NCBI GenBank assembly: GCA_040954595.2
Contig: CM082589.2
Coordinates: 3,720,001 to 3,784,000 of the forward strand
Length of the DNA stretch: 64,000 bases
Reading direction: 5' to 3'
Source: Balanoglossus misakiensis
Lineage: Eukaryota > Hemichordata
This document shows, piece after piece, positions 21,620 to 40,162 of this stretch. The notes beneath the pieces were generated by a model, which made no database searches, was not told where the DNA came from, and saw only the letters and a list, made by a program, of their open reading frames with translations. A program made the position numbers and the translations under genes. Positions within the stretch are counted from its first letter, which is position 1. The number at the start of each line of letters is the position of its first letter.

Positions 21620-24600
21620 ATGTCGGGTGTCCTGTTCGTGATCACTGTCCCTTCTGCTGTCAAGTCCACTGCAAGTGTCGCAGAAAGCGATCTGCAGAAT
21701 CAGAAAGAGAAATTAAAAGATTTTCTAGATGATAAACCCGTGCACGAGGTAAGGAACAGTTCAGCTTCGACATTCACCGAACATCGTGCCGATTTCACAT
21801 GTTAAAGTACTTGTTGATTTCATTGATGATTGATAGACCATTCATTCATTCATTCGGTGATTACTCACTTGAACTGTATGTCAGTCAGTCAGTCAGTCAG
21901 TCAGTCAATCAATCAATCAATTGACCAACCAACCAACAGTAAGTCATTCAGTGAATTAGATTGCTGCAGACTCCCCTTGACGATTTTTGTTTTGACATTG
22001 GGGTACAGATTTTGGAAGATATATTGAAAGAGATTGGGATCAGCAATGCAGCGTGGGCATTGACAAACAGCCAGGAATCTTACCAAGTCACATTTACATG
22101 CAAAGGACCACTGCTGTGTGAAACCATCTTGAACAAATTAACCAGTGTCGGGATAGGAAAGCAACCCAATTCATCAATATGGTGAGAAAAGATGCTACTT
22201 TCTGATACAGTGTGATCACTACAACTTACTAGTAATATTCCCATTATTCAATCTCCTCACCAAACTAATACATGTATAAAATCCTATTTGTCTGTTGCAG
22301 TGTAGTACCAGCATCAATTTATTTCAGACAAGAGGCTGAAGTCAACGTTGGCACTGAACTTGAGAACCCGACCGAAGATGATGACATGTTGGGTAACACA
22401 GCATCAAAGCAGAATAGTTTTCTGAAGTCGATCAAGTCCCGAATGACAGTAGCTCAGGTATTCCTTATTCTAAGTTCATTGGAAAACAGATCATACATAT
22501 GCAGCCTTCCTTCAAGTACAAAGTGTGAGTCAGTAGGACAGGGCATCCACTTGATATGAATGTTGGTTGCTTGTCTCTATTTTCAGTGCACAGACAAATT
22601 CCCTCCACAACCAGTCAACACGCATACACTGTGAACACCAAACACCTCCATTGAAGGATTCACAATCAACAAATACTTTTTTTTCCTTCACAGGTGGTTG
22701 AAACTGTTAAGACGGCTGGTGAATTGACTTTTGATTATGTACTCCTAATTATTCTGGCCAGGTAAGTCTTCATTGCCTGCGAATGTTCATGTGTAATAAT
22801 TCTGAATTAACCACCAAATACAAATTGTTAATATTAAAGCTGCAAGCAGCGTTGGCGGGGCACAAGCGGTTCCCATGGTGACCAGCAAATGCCACGGCTG
22901 TATCTGCTGGGGATACCAAGATATGGGAAAGTAGGTCAAAGGTCACCTGAGGTCACCCCAAATTTGGGCAAAAAAATTGGACCCCATACTAGTCTAGATC
23001 CAACAAAAAACCAGACCCCTAGCCCTATTGGTTCGCCTGCAATTAGGTATGCACATAATTAATGAGGTCTTGTGTAAGACTCCATTATGTGCTCAATACC
23101 TATACAAGCCAGGGCTCTAACTGCTCTGGAGGCTGAAATATGGGAAAGTAGATCAAAGGTCACCCAAGGTCACCCAAAATTAGGGCATAAAATTTTGACC
23201 CCAGACTGGGCCATGTCCAACCAATACCAGACCTCTTGCCCTATTGGGTAGCATGGAATTAGATATGCAGAAAAATGATGTTTCAGAAATAGGTCAAAGG
23301 TCATTGCCAAAATTACCAAAATATTTGTGTCATGTCCTGGCAGCATTGGTACCCATGTCCACAAAATTCATGACTGTGGTGCTTTTACAAGAGGAGGTAT
23401 GGGGAATATGCATATATAATTAGTTGTTTTAAAACTGGGTCAAAGGTCATGTGAAAATTGCCCCGAAAAATTGTGACAACTTCCGGTCATATGATGACTC
23501 ATATCCAAAAATAGAATTTCCGTGCTGTCAATATTTTGGCTACAAAACGGAATTTTCATTTTTCAATGGTTTTCCGAAAATCCAACATGGCCGCCATAAT
23601 GATCGACCAATCACAGTGCGCTTCGCAAACTTGATAGACATAGGTTAGGTGACCACATGCCCCAAATCCCGTGACTCGGCAATCGCTGGTTCTGGAGAAG
23701 AAGATTTTTAAAGTTTTAAGTAGTTTTTCAGAAAAACAATTGTAGCAAAAAAACTTTATGTGTGACGTCATGATTTCAATGGGGTAAAATGATGGACAGA
23801 AGGTAGGCTACCTGCACACCAAATTTGAACTCGATCGGCCCAGTAGTTTTTGAGAAGGACTCGTTTAACGATTTTCAGGAAATCCAATATGGCCGCCAGG
23901 TCACGTGACTAATTAAATATTCACGAGCCACTGCACGTCTACTCATTGGCCCCTATCACCCTACCAAGTTTCAGCCCCCTAGGTGCTGCGGTTTTCCAGA
24001 TCTACCTGGCCGAATTTCTCGGAAGAAGAAGAATAATAATAATAATAAATATAGCTGCAAGCAGCAATAGCGGGCCCAAGCCAATATAGCACATAGCAAC
24101 ATAGCAATAAGCATATATGCTCTGAATGCCAAGATATGGAAAAATAAGTCAAAGGTCACCTGAGGTCATGTAAAATTTGGGTAAGAAATTTTGACCCCAT
24201 ACTTGTCCATGTTCAACAAAAATCTAACCTCTAGCCCTATTGGTTAGCCTGGAATTAGGTATGCACATAATTAATGAGATAAGCAGGTGTCACAGGTGAC
24301 CTCCAAGTTTGGCTTTTCAATTTTAGTCCCAACCCTCCAAACGCCAAGTCTGTACCTGCTGTGGATGCCAAGATACAGGAAAGTAGGTCAAAGGTCACCT
24401 GAGGTCACCCCAAATTTTGGCAGGAATGTTTAACCCTATACTGGTCCATGTCCCACAAGAACGAAACCTCTAGCCCTCTTAGTTAGCCCAAAATTAGGTA
24501 TGCACATAATTAATGAGTTAAGCAGGTGTTACAGGTGAGCCTAAAATTGTGCCTTTTATTTTGGTGCCATTGTGCTCACTGACCAATAGACAGTCACTGT

Positions 24601-27600
24601 ACAGGACTATTGCACAGACCAGAATTCCACAATAAGACATGGACATAGAGGTATAAGTAAAGGTATAAATTTATTAAAAAAATTAATATAAAAAAATCCG
24701 TCGATTTTTCATATTATTTTTTTTCGCTTAAAATTATTGACAAATGCTAGTCTAGCTGCACACCAAAGTTGGAGATGATTGGCCTAACAGATTTTGAGAT
24801 ATGTATGCATATTTATCCAAAATAATATGTGGTCATAGCTTTACTATGGAAAGTATAGGCCCATGGCTTGGTAAAAAAATATGAAAAATAATACTTAAAA
24901 ATCTTCTTCTCAAAATTGGCATGGCCAATGGCCTTGACATTTGGCAAGTAGGACACTGACCACATGGTCCGCAAAAGTTGCTAAAAGAATTTTGATATCT
25001 CCATTCATATGCAAATAAGGCCGATTTGGAAATTTTGCCCATATATGGTCATCAGGTCACGTGACTAATTTAACATTCACAAGGGTACTGCACTAGCTCT
25101 CATTGGCCTGCACCATTGTGCCAAGTTTGAAATTGTTAGGTTTAGCAGTTTTCCAGATCTACCTCGCCAAAGAAAACGACAGAAGAAGAAAAAGAAGAAG
25201 AAGTAGAAGAAAAACCCCAGTAATACCAATAGGGCCCAAGCCTGCTGGGCTTGGGCCCTAATAAAGAAGAAATATTCCAACAATACCAATAGGGGCACAA
25301 GCCCGATAGGCTTGTGCCCCTAATTATAATAATCCACTATTCTGTCTATCTGTCTGTCTGTCTGTCTGTCTTTCTCCCCATCTATGTACTTCAGCATAAT
25401 TGCTGCTATTGGTTTATCTGAGAACAGTTCAGTCATTCTGGTTGCCAGTATGCTGATATCTCCACTCATGGTAAGTTAACACAGTCACCTGAAACCAGTG
25501 TTGAATGGTGGTGATACAGGAGATGAAATATCTGTGGCCAGAGTTTGTTGTCCTCAATGTGTCTACCAACCACCCAATCATTTCATTGGCATGTGCAAGG
25601 TGCCTATTATCCACCACCATTGACATTATAAAAATTTCTTGCTTGCTCGTAACTGTGAAACGTGAATATTTTCCTTTGCTATTTTAAACTTCATATTTCA
25701 GGGGCCAATTCTTGCTGGAACATTTGGGACGGTGATCGCACACAACAAACTCAGAAACCTGGGCATTAAAACAGAGATTATTGGTTTGGCCCTTTGTATT
25801 GTATGCGGTGAGTACACACCCTTACTCTCCAGATGTCGTGTAAGCTCTCCTGATATTAACTCCACTAAAACTGTTTAAATGCAAATGTGGATGACTGTAG
25901 AAAGTCTACATGTGGTCATTTTTACATTTTGAAGGTTTCATTCTGGGCCTGATCCTTGGTAGTTGGGGTGATGAGCTTGGTTGGCCCACAGAGGCGATGG
26001 CCAGCAGGTAAGATTTTTACAAAGTATTAATCTAACTACATGTTTTTTCATTCACAATTTTAACAAAGTACATGTAAACAGCATTTTATTCTGATGTAGT
26101 CCATGCCCTCTTTCAGACCATATATTAACAACTTTGAACTTTCAGAGGCGAACTGAGGGGGCTTGTAGTAGGAGTATTCATTGCATTACCATCAGGCGCT
26201 GCTGTGGCTATCTCTGTACTGGGTGGGAACATCGGATCACTGGTTGGCGTGGCGATATCAGCATCTTTGCTGCCCCCAGCTGTCAATGCGGTAAGAAAAA
26301 TTCAGCCAGTGTTATCAATTTTCAGTGGATCTTTATTTTAGGAAGAAATGTTTATATTGTGTGTTCCTTTGGCAGATTTTGTAGGTTTTATGAAGTCTGC
26401 TAAAATATCTCCTTCATTGTTGATTTGTCTGTTTCAGGGTATTTTATGGGCATATTCCCTTTACAAAATTCCAGAGATTGGTTATGTGGAAAACACAACT
26501 GACATGCCGGTGGCCTATGACACCTCAAATTCGACCCTAAGGTCAAATTTGACCAACGGAAATACAGCTGACATGGAGTATGTGAACCCTGCCATGGAAC
26601 ATTTCGTATCTGGAACGATAAGTTTAGTGCTGACATTGTTGAATATTGTCTGCATATTTATTGTCAGCATTGTAGTTTTAAAAGTAAGTAGCAGCATCAT
26701 CAGAAATTGTTAAGTTCCAGTATATTCAGAAATGTGTGTGTGTGAGCGAGCGAAAGAGGGGGGTGGGAGAGAGGGAGAGAGAGGGTGGGGGAGATAGAGA
26801 AAGAGAGTTGGAGTACTTTCAATGGTGCATAACACTTCATATTGTTGCTTGTAAGTTATACTTGTTAAATAGTCTTTGTAATAGCCATTCCTTTAAAAAA
26901 TTAATTTTGAAGATAAAAGAAGTGGCTCCACACACAAGTTCAGCGATGACATCACAGTTTTGGAAGAATGATATCAAAGTTGCCAGGTCATATTATCAGA
27001 CGATAGAAAACCAACATCAGGGCCAACTGCTGGGAAAAGTATTTTTTGAAGAATGGCAGGTAAAAATGTGGTCTGTAATCTCATCTTTCTGAGTTCTGAT
27101 ACAATTACAATTATGGGTAGTGTAATAACTTTTTTATTTTTCATGAGCATTGTCGTTAAGAACATTTCAAGGCTGTGATGTTATAGTTGTCATAGTGATA
27201 TGGCGGATGTGATCGCATTATGTAACACTTGAAATATTCACACATACAATTTTTGTAATGTGTTTACAGAAGCTTAACAGTGAGCCTGGCTCTGGTACTC
27301 AAACTGTCAAGGGTGAAGAAGCTGCCATACTTGCCTCGAGATTTCAACATTTACTGGAAAAAATAGAGGGTGACAAAACCTATCAAAATGTCATAAAAGA
27401 ACTACCCAGATCACAGGTGAGATTGTGTTCATCACTTCCTCTTTCAAGACAATATTGTTCATCAGTTTAGTAAAATAATTTATTAGTTGGTGATGTACAA
27501 AACAATCAACATGCAACAGCTACTCGTATGGAAATTTGTACCATCTAATATTTTCCGGTCTTTCCCACAGCATGTGTCCCGACATCTGCCTGCGGAATGG

Positions 27601-27771
27601 ATGGATGATGAGCTGGATGCCACATTGAGCCCAATGCTCCCCGGGGTCAGGGATATCAATACCTTCTTTTTGACACACACCCCTGGAGTCTATCACAGGC
27701 ACAGCCCTAGACACTCGCAAGCAAGGAACACCAATGCTGAGATACCGTTAACAAGTGTGGGCACCAGTTAG
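21620..27771 (+). CDS. DUF389 multipass membrane protein, 12 exons
   Basis: Exons: 21620-21748, 22009-22181, 22301-22457, 22694-22761, 25395-25470, 25702-25807, 25935-26007, 26146-26290, 26438-26683, 26913-27059, 27270-27416 and 27571-27771; 1,668 nt, 555 aa. Residues 1-150 form a soluble N-terminal part. About 155-390 is the membrane core of the DUF389 (TIGR00341) family: FDYVLLIILASIIAAIGLSE, SVILVASMLISPLMGPILA, GFILGLILGSWGDELGWP, IALPSGAAVAISVLGG and VAISASLLPPAVNAGILWAY. Exon 9 adds a loop with three N-glycosylation sequons (NTT, NST, NLT) before the last helix, so that loop probably faces outside. The final 165 residues are polar and animal-specific. The family is common in bacteria and archaea and has no established function. 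Intron 4 (2.6 kb) is swollen by nested transposons. Confidence 0.9.
21878..21922. repeat. CAGT/CAAT tetranucleotide repeat in DUF389 intron 1
   Basis: Runs of CAGT change into CAAT and then CCAA. A simple microsatellite lying before exon 2. Confidence 0.8.
22836..25322. mobile_element. Outer AGCTGCAAGCAGC element, interrupted
   Basis: Opens with AAGCTGCAAGCAGCGTTGGC and GGGGCACAAGC. Its end is a short hairpin, GGGGCACAAGCCCGATAGG followed by CTTGTGCCCC, at about 25292-25320. The opening and closing words (GGGGCACAAGC) match each other but not the inner copy, so the piece at 25263-25322 is the displaced tail of the element that starts at 22836. The body has tandem-like segments of roughly 200-250 bp containing AAAGGTCACCTGAGGTCACC. 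Non-coding and non-autonomous; family not recognised. Confidence 0.7.
24051..25262. mobile_element. Inner copy of the same element family, inserted in the outer copy
   Basis: Opens ATAGCTGCAAGCAGCAATAG with CGGGCCCAAGCC and closes with the hairpin GGGCCCAAGCCTGCTGGGC, TTGGGCCC (25232-25258) and CCTAATA. The body repeats the same sentences as the outer copy (GTCAAAGGTCACCTGAGGTCA, ATTAGGTATGCACATAATTA). It sits within an AATAATAAT/GAAGAAGAA tract of the outer copy. Confidence 0.7.
25345..25376. repeat. TCTG microsatellite before DUF389 exon 5
   Basis: A TCTG/TCTA run contributing to the pyrimidine-rich tract ahead of the exon 5 acceptor (exon starts 25395). Confidence 0.7.
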
Positions 27772-28546
27772 GCAGTGTACATGTTACCATGTCTGGAGGG
27801 GCATACTCGTGTCACCACCTACTAATAGTAGGAGTGGTGGCTGTGAGCAATCACTTGCAGGGATTTTGACAACTTTTTAACCTAGCAGAATGTAAGCGAC
27901 GACAGGTGGAAACTGATCGACTGACTACGAAGTTGGTGAGACTTTTGAATGTAACATGGACATTAGACATATGAGAGCTGAATTAATGGTTGCAAGGCAT
28001 CTTCACCCTTGCTACAGCAAGTGGCATTTTTTTATATTCTTTGGATTTTTCAACACATTTCATAGTCGTCTTTGTAGATATATATATATATACAGATAAT
28101 TTTATCCTGTCAATGCCTGAAAATTTTGATTTTATAACCATTTATTTTTTCTGACTACATTGTAACTGTTTTCTACACACCTGTAATATAATAATATAAT
28201 GTAATGTAATCTAATATGTGTTTGCTTGAGTTTTCAACCCAAAAGAAATAAAGTGCCAATATTTACTGTATTAAACCCAAAACATTGTGGACAGTCAATT
28301 AATAAAGATATGAAAGTCTGTAACAAACTACAAAGCGTCCATTCAGATGAGATTTTCTGCCTTGCAAGGAAGTCAAATCACATTGAATATGCAAGCACCA
28401 AACGTGTCCTAAAAAATCACTTACTGATCAAAACCAAAACATCGATCTTGTTTACTTTTGTGAATTATAAAACTGACACTACTTAACAAAATGGACACTA
28501 TTTATGTTTAAAGTTTCAGTTCTAGTCTCTTGAACAGTAAAATTGA
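27772..28546. other. Convergent 3' flanks of the DUF389 gene and COPS5
   Basis: Both neighbouring genes end into this 775-bp AT-rich stretch. It holds candidate polyadenylation signals for the plus-strand gene and a TATATATATA run near 28081. No further gene is seen. Confidence 0.5.
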
Positions 28547-30643
<2,097 letters not shown>

Positions 30644-33000
30644 GGCGACTGCTTGATGAAGAAGGCTCGCAAAACTTCACAATTTGCTACTTTCGTTGGC
30701 GATGATGTTGCTGTCAGTGAAAATTTCCTTAGGCAATGACAGGAAACCGATATTTCTTACATGGAGGTCGCCATGTTTTTTTGTCGCGCCCTCAACGTTT
30801 GGACTGTTATAGTGCGCAGAGGCGCACGCGCACGACAATTTACGTTCAGAAACCACAGCACTTGTGATTGGTCAATTTATACGCTCTGCACTCTTGGAAC
30901 AGAACTTTTTCTTTATTTCATCATTTTAGATACATGTCAATCAAGAAAATGCACCTCAACTAAATACATCAGTTGTCGTTACCACGTGGCGTATAAATGT
31001 CCAACTGTAGTGAAACATACCAGCAATGTATAGTGCTTTAAAATGAAGTTGAAATAATAAATTTTATTACTGTCTGCGATTGAGATTGCATTAAGAACGG
31101 ATACCAAAAAGTGTGGAAGTCTTACATTGCCGGGTGTCATTTTTCCGTACAGCACTTTACATTATTTTCCTGGTTACAAATGTCAAAAAAACTTTAAATT
31201 CAGGAAGAAAGAGTAGACGTCTAGAGTTGTATGTAAATTACCAGTGGTATGTCCACAGGAGTAGTCTATAAACTTCATTTGTTTTTGAAGAATTATTGCT
31301 ATCTATGTTATGGAATGTACAAAATATATACCACATTGTTTAATTACAAAAAAATCATCAAAAATACAAAAAGGTCCTCTACCTCAATCAATGGCTGATA
31401 TCTGAAAGACTAAATCATTTGGATTTGTAATCATTGAACACATCTGTAAACTGCAATACAACTTGAAATCTTATAAAGAGGATAAGGCAAGAGGAGAAGG
31501 ACTTGGTAGTGGGAAGAGCTACCTAATACAGTAGCTGTAATGATCTGTTATATTTTGTTAAAAGCATGATACCACTAAATGACTAAATTATATTTCAATA
31601 CAAAATTCAAACGAAATTGCCCTAATGATACAATCACTATAAAACTATCCTATCTACCATATTGCCAAAGTTAACTTTACTTCATAAAAGAAATGAAGTT
31701 TTATTTTCTATTACAAAACAAACAAACCAAGTTAGTGTTACATCCAAAAGGATTGATGATATACTGAAATTACATGCCGCAGGAGACATAGTGCTTGTCT
31801 TCTGCAGTGTACTTCAATGGACACAAACATCTTCCCCTCTCCTTTTCCCAGTTTAACCTTTGAATTTCGAAAAAAATGTAATTGGCATTTCAAAAATTCA
31901 AAGAGTGGTCCAGCAGAAGCAGTTCAATTTCCTGTGCATCCACACTCTTTGTGAAGAAAAACATTTTTTTGTATTTACAAGTTTTTGTACTTATTGAAAG
32001 ATGCAGACTCTGAAAAACCCACTACTTGATCTGATTTGAAAAAATATTGATAAATCTCAAACAAACCGTAATTGTTTTCATCATAAGATTTTTTACACAT
32101 GGTTCCGCAAAATACATTCTCCAATGTTCTCCTTCCTTTGTCGTACCTCCAAGACATGGAGGTGCAATGTAATCATAAGTACAAAAGGTCTAGAGCTTCA
32201 GTTAGGCTATGCCTGCATAGCTGTAGAAAATCTGATTGAACTGTCCCATTTCATCCTCGTTACAACTGGTTTGAACCATTTTAAACTGGATCAGCCACAT
32301 GCTTGAACTTGTAACCGGGTACACAGGTCAGCAAACTAATTCATACCAGTCTAGTCCAATCAAAACTGGTATATCAGGTGATTTCATTGTCATGTTACAT
32401 AGTTCCTAATGATTGCTCGCTTGCAAGACCTTAATAAAGGTGTCTTGTTTATACTTTGAAGCCAAAAATATCTTTCAGGTGAATAAAGCTGCGGTAAAAC
32501 TAAGCATTACTAAATGTGCAGATGGAAAAAAAACCAAAGCATTCATGGTACAGTCAAACCTGTCTATAGTGACCAGTCAAGGGACTTTACCAAACTGGCC
32601 TTTATAGACAGGTGGTCTTTATAGACAGGTTAATTTATACACATGTAAATTGTACAGGGACTGTAACTAAGTGGCCACTATATAGAGGTGGTCACTATAT
32701 AGAGGTGGTCACTAACACAGGTTTGACTGTAATTTATGTTTTCACCTGCTACCACCAAGTATACCAAAATTCACCCATTCTTAAATGTTACTAGGTTACC
32801 ATGGCAACCAACGTTAACTTCTTCACCTTATTAGAGGATAGTTGCTCAGTATCCATGACTATAATATAGTATTTTCTGATTATCACTGCAAAAAAAGTCC
32901 AGCGCAGATTATCAAAACTTAATTTTCACCGGTCAGGGATGCTGTTGCTGATGTGGCATGGTTGCTTGGCAACAATGGCGAAGCGACGACAGAGCTCTCG
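30644..33000. other. Intergenic, COPS5 promoter to the Src-family 3' end
   Basis: No coding gene was recognised. 30853-30905 repeats a phrase from 6028-6080 (CAGCACTTGTGATTGGTCAA, then CTCTTGGAACA). The Src-family 3' UTR should lie just below 33001. A 179-bp MITE sits at 32551. The rest is AT-rich with no recognisable structure. Confidence 0.4.
32549..32731. mobile_element. TA-flanked MITE with tandem interior
   Basis: Terminal inverted repeats CAGTCAAACCTGT (32551) and ACAGGTTTGACTG (ending 32729) are flanked by TA on both sides, a Tc1/mariner-type target. The interior repeats GGTCTTTATAGACAGGT and GGTCACTATATAGAGGT. About 179 bp, with no coding capacity. Confidence 0.75.
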
Positions 33001-36585
<3,585 letters not shown>

Positions 36586-36771
36586 GTCAGTGGGTCTAAG
36601 AGGTGTAAATATTCTCAGCTAAGTTGTCTTCTTACCATTCTGTCAGAAATATAAAAATATAGGAAGGGAATAATGAGTATTGGTTGGTATTATGAATATA
36701 CAATGTACATCAAATCTGACAAGAAATGGAGTTGTAAGTTGTTATAGCTAATTCACAATTGAAAAAATATT

Positions 36772-36802
<31 letters not shown>

Positions 36803-39800
36803 CATCAATCAATCAATCAATCAATCAATCAAATTTTCACAACCAGCTTGTTTGTCATAAAAAAATACCCAGGCAGACCCACATCATGGACAGTCAGGGT
36901 GAATAGGTTAATACTATAACACGAAAACTCCAATGTACAGTACATGTACCAGTACTTGTACTGGTGATAAACCAGAAATGTGTCTTCACATGATTTGCAG
37001 GTCACCGGCCTTTGTCGAAGTTTTGGCATTTTTGACGGTCTATACCCCAAATGGAAATTTGATATTATGATGTAAAGCACAAACATTAAATATTACTGCT
37101 AAAATATTTATCTTTCTGGTATGTATGTTGATATTGAAAAATAAACACAAAATGTTTAATCGGAGAGACAACAGTAAAGTTTTCATACAATACAGCCGCT
37201 TGGGAGCTGTCACCTTGAATCTAGACACTTCAATGCACAATTCTGACTCATACTCACTCAGTGCAGTGCACTGCACATGTAAAGTATGTAGGGGCAGAGT
37301 TCGTTATTTCCATTAGTCATTTCAAAGATGTTGAAGAATGATGGCCAAGTGACCCATTATGAAAAAATAATCATATACACACACTGATACAGTGCTAGAA
37401 ATGCTTCCAGCATGACCTGTCCACACATGCAGTGCTTCAAGCTGCGACGGAGTTCACTGAATGCCATGATGTACTGAAGAAAAATGCATGGACTTTTAGA
37501 CTAAACACTGTTATCTTTTGACTAAGCACATCACTGCCATGCTGCTGGGCATCACTACAAACCTACAACCTTGATGAACGTCGCAGGAAGTAGGAGAGAA
37601 GAAAAAGGGGCAACAACTACACGATACATAGAATTTTTGTCATTGGACTTTGTTCCTCCGCACAACAGTGAACCAGGATGTTCACGTGTACATGTCAGGA
37701 AGTTTGATTCTGCTAAAAAGCAGCTCGTTTAATCTTATAAGGCAAAGAGAGAAAGGGGTCAACATCCTTGAACAAAGGGGTCGAAGGTCACCAACAGGAG
37801 GGGAGCTCGTTTTCATCACAAAAGCTGATTTGTTTTCAATCACCTACAACATAAGTCACTGCAAGGAGCCAAGTTTAGCTTTATCCTCAAGCTGCCCATT
37901 ACTGTGAGCGTGGTCAATAAACATGTTGGATGAAGCATGAAATTTGAGCATCACAGTTTTATCAATCCAGCTTCCTTGTTTACGACTTACTGGAACCTGC
38001 ATATATCAACACTGGTGGCCACATCTCATATGGCACAACTTTTTCTGCACGATAATCAGAACCCTTATATCTCTGCAGCAAGGGGCGAACCATCATTTCA
38101 TGTTACATAAGATGCATTATAGACTTGTTTTGCCAATCCAAATTGATTAGCACAACCAGACAGAGGAATTACGTGTGTCCAACATACCATCATGCAGGTG
38201 CCAGGTTGCAGGCAACTCATTCATAATGACTGTCTCTGCATATATTATACAAGGAGTTCAGCATCAAGCATTGTTAGTATTCAAAATCATTGGTTCTGAA
38301 CTTTGAACCCCAATATAATGTTTCACTTTACGGAAGTGCTCTTGGTATCAGCAAAATGCAGTCAGATATAATATCAATACAATAGCAGTATGACAATCGG
38401 ATTTATTAACCCAATTAATTAATGAATTAATGGTCACGTATGTAAATTTACTCACAGTGATCATCGAAAGTGGAAATTTAACCAATCACAGATTTTCACT
38501 TGGGTGGCCATGCAAAAAGTCCACCGCCACATAATCATGGTGATTAACACATCTATACATACCCATTTCATTAACCATTTATGGATATATGTGTAAACCA
38601 GATTACATCCCTATCATAGAGGGGCAGTGTGTTTTATATAGTTGTCAGCTGTAGTATGTAAATACATACCATTGTTCATTACATGATTTAGTTCTGAGGT
38701 CAGTGTTAACCTGAATAATTTGAACATTTGTTTAATTGGTAATTAACATGTTGATTTTATAGCCTTCAAAAAGTTTCATTGCAAAATAAGAATATTAACA
38801 ACAACAACAACAACAACAAATATGTAAATTTCTCGTATTGTTTGTTTCTCTTTTTTTTAATAACTTTGCACAGATTACAACTGTTTGCAACTTCCCCTTC
38901 CAGTAACTGTGTGCTACACTCTGATACGGAAACGACAAAAGGACGAAGTTTACAATCGAAACTATATGAAGGCTGTCAACCGGGCTGCTGATAACTGCAT
39001 TTGTCATGTCATATTTCATGATTCACAATTCAAGTTGTCAGCAGTTAAAAGTTTGGTAAATACTTGCGGGCCATTAAAACGAACGATCGCACCAACGATC
39101 ATGTAAATATACCCTGTCTGTGACTGATCCAGATGTATAAACTGATAGAAACTGATGTATGAAGAAATAAACCAGCTGCAGTGCACTTTGTCGTACGACA
39201 GCGGGCGCAAACGCCCATTTCCACAGACCTGGGTCTGGGAATTGGAAGTGCATGTACTTTTCTCTTCGTTACAATCAACACTAATTTCAACATTCTGTGT
39301 GTTGAGTTGGAAGGAATTTGGGTGAAACTCACCAAAACATTGACTTGTCATATCGGAAATCCAGCATCTGTCATGTCTGGTCACATACAAACAACTTTTT
39401 CGTTCAAAGTTTGTTAAAGGAACCGCAGATCGTACATCCTCAACATGAACAAGGAAGTAAAGCGCCAGCGTCAATTAGCCTCTCAGTTTACCGCAAATTC
39501 TTAAGGTGGCGGATATTATATTTATCTTAAGAAATCGAAGATGATTACATCAAATACACGAGATATTGTCAAAACCAGTCATATTATGTTATTTACCATA
39601 CAAATTTCAAACTGCGGTCTTTATTTTACATATCAGTCGATCAAATAACATGACCAATAATTTGAGTATCCTTATCTCTTGTGATTTTGTATATTGAAGT
39701 TTGTATTGCATTCTGGGTAAAATAATGTGATATTTGTAGATGTACTTTTTCAGTAATAATTCAACATAATGTAGTTCTCATGTCGTCTTCAACAGCCTTT

Positions 39801-40162
39801 TCTAAAAATATAAGTATCTCATGACAAATAACGAGTCTCGTTGATTTATGTCTGTTCTTAGCGTGTGCGTAGTTGTTGGGCGAATATTTCCGATGATAGC
39901 CGAAATAACACCTATGATATTAACTTGATGTAAATATTCGCAAAAGAAGGCCTCGGTTGAAGAAACCCAACCTGTTACGGACACCTGCCAACGTCTGTCG
40001 GTCTTTTTCACCAGATTCTCAGTGAAAATACACAACAAAGACACGATGTGCACCTGTGGCTTTTTCTCTTGAAGGGTCACTCGGGTTGGGTTCGGCTTTT
40101 CAGTGGGTCATCATCATTAGCATAACATTTGCATGATCGGCGTACGGAGTCGAACGGCAAGC
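36586..40162. other. Intergenic between divergent Src-family and HDAC1/2 genes
   Basis: 3.6 kb holding both promoters and probably non-coding 5' exons. A (AATC)n repeat occupies 36773-36832 and an (AAC)n run 38799-38819. Several short open frames, including one of 152 codons on the minus strand at 39016-39474, show no family resemblance or codon pattern I trust. Confidence 0.45.

Noticed and set aside
39016-39474. 152-codon minus-strand open frame between the Src-family and HDAC genes
   Set aside because: No family resemblance, no clear splice or promoter context, and a composition like intergenic DNA.
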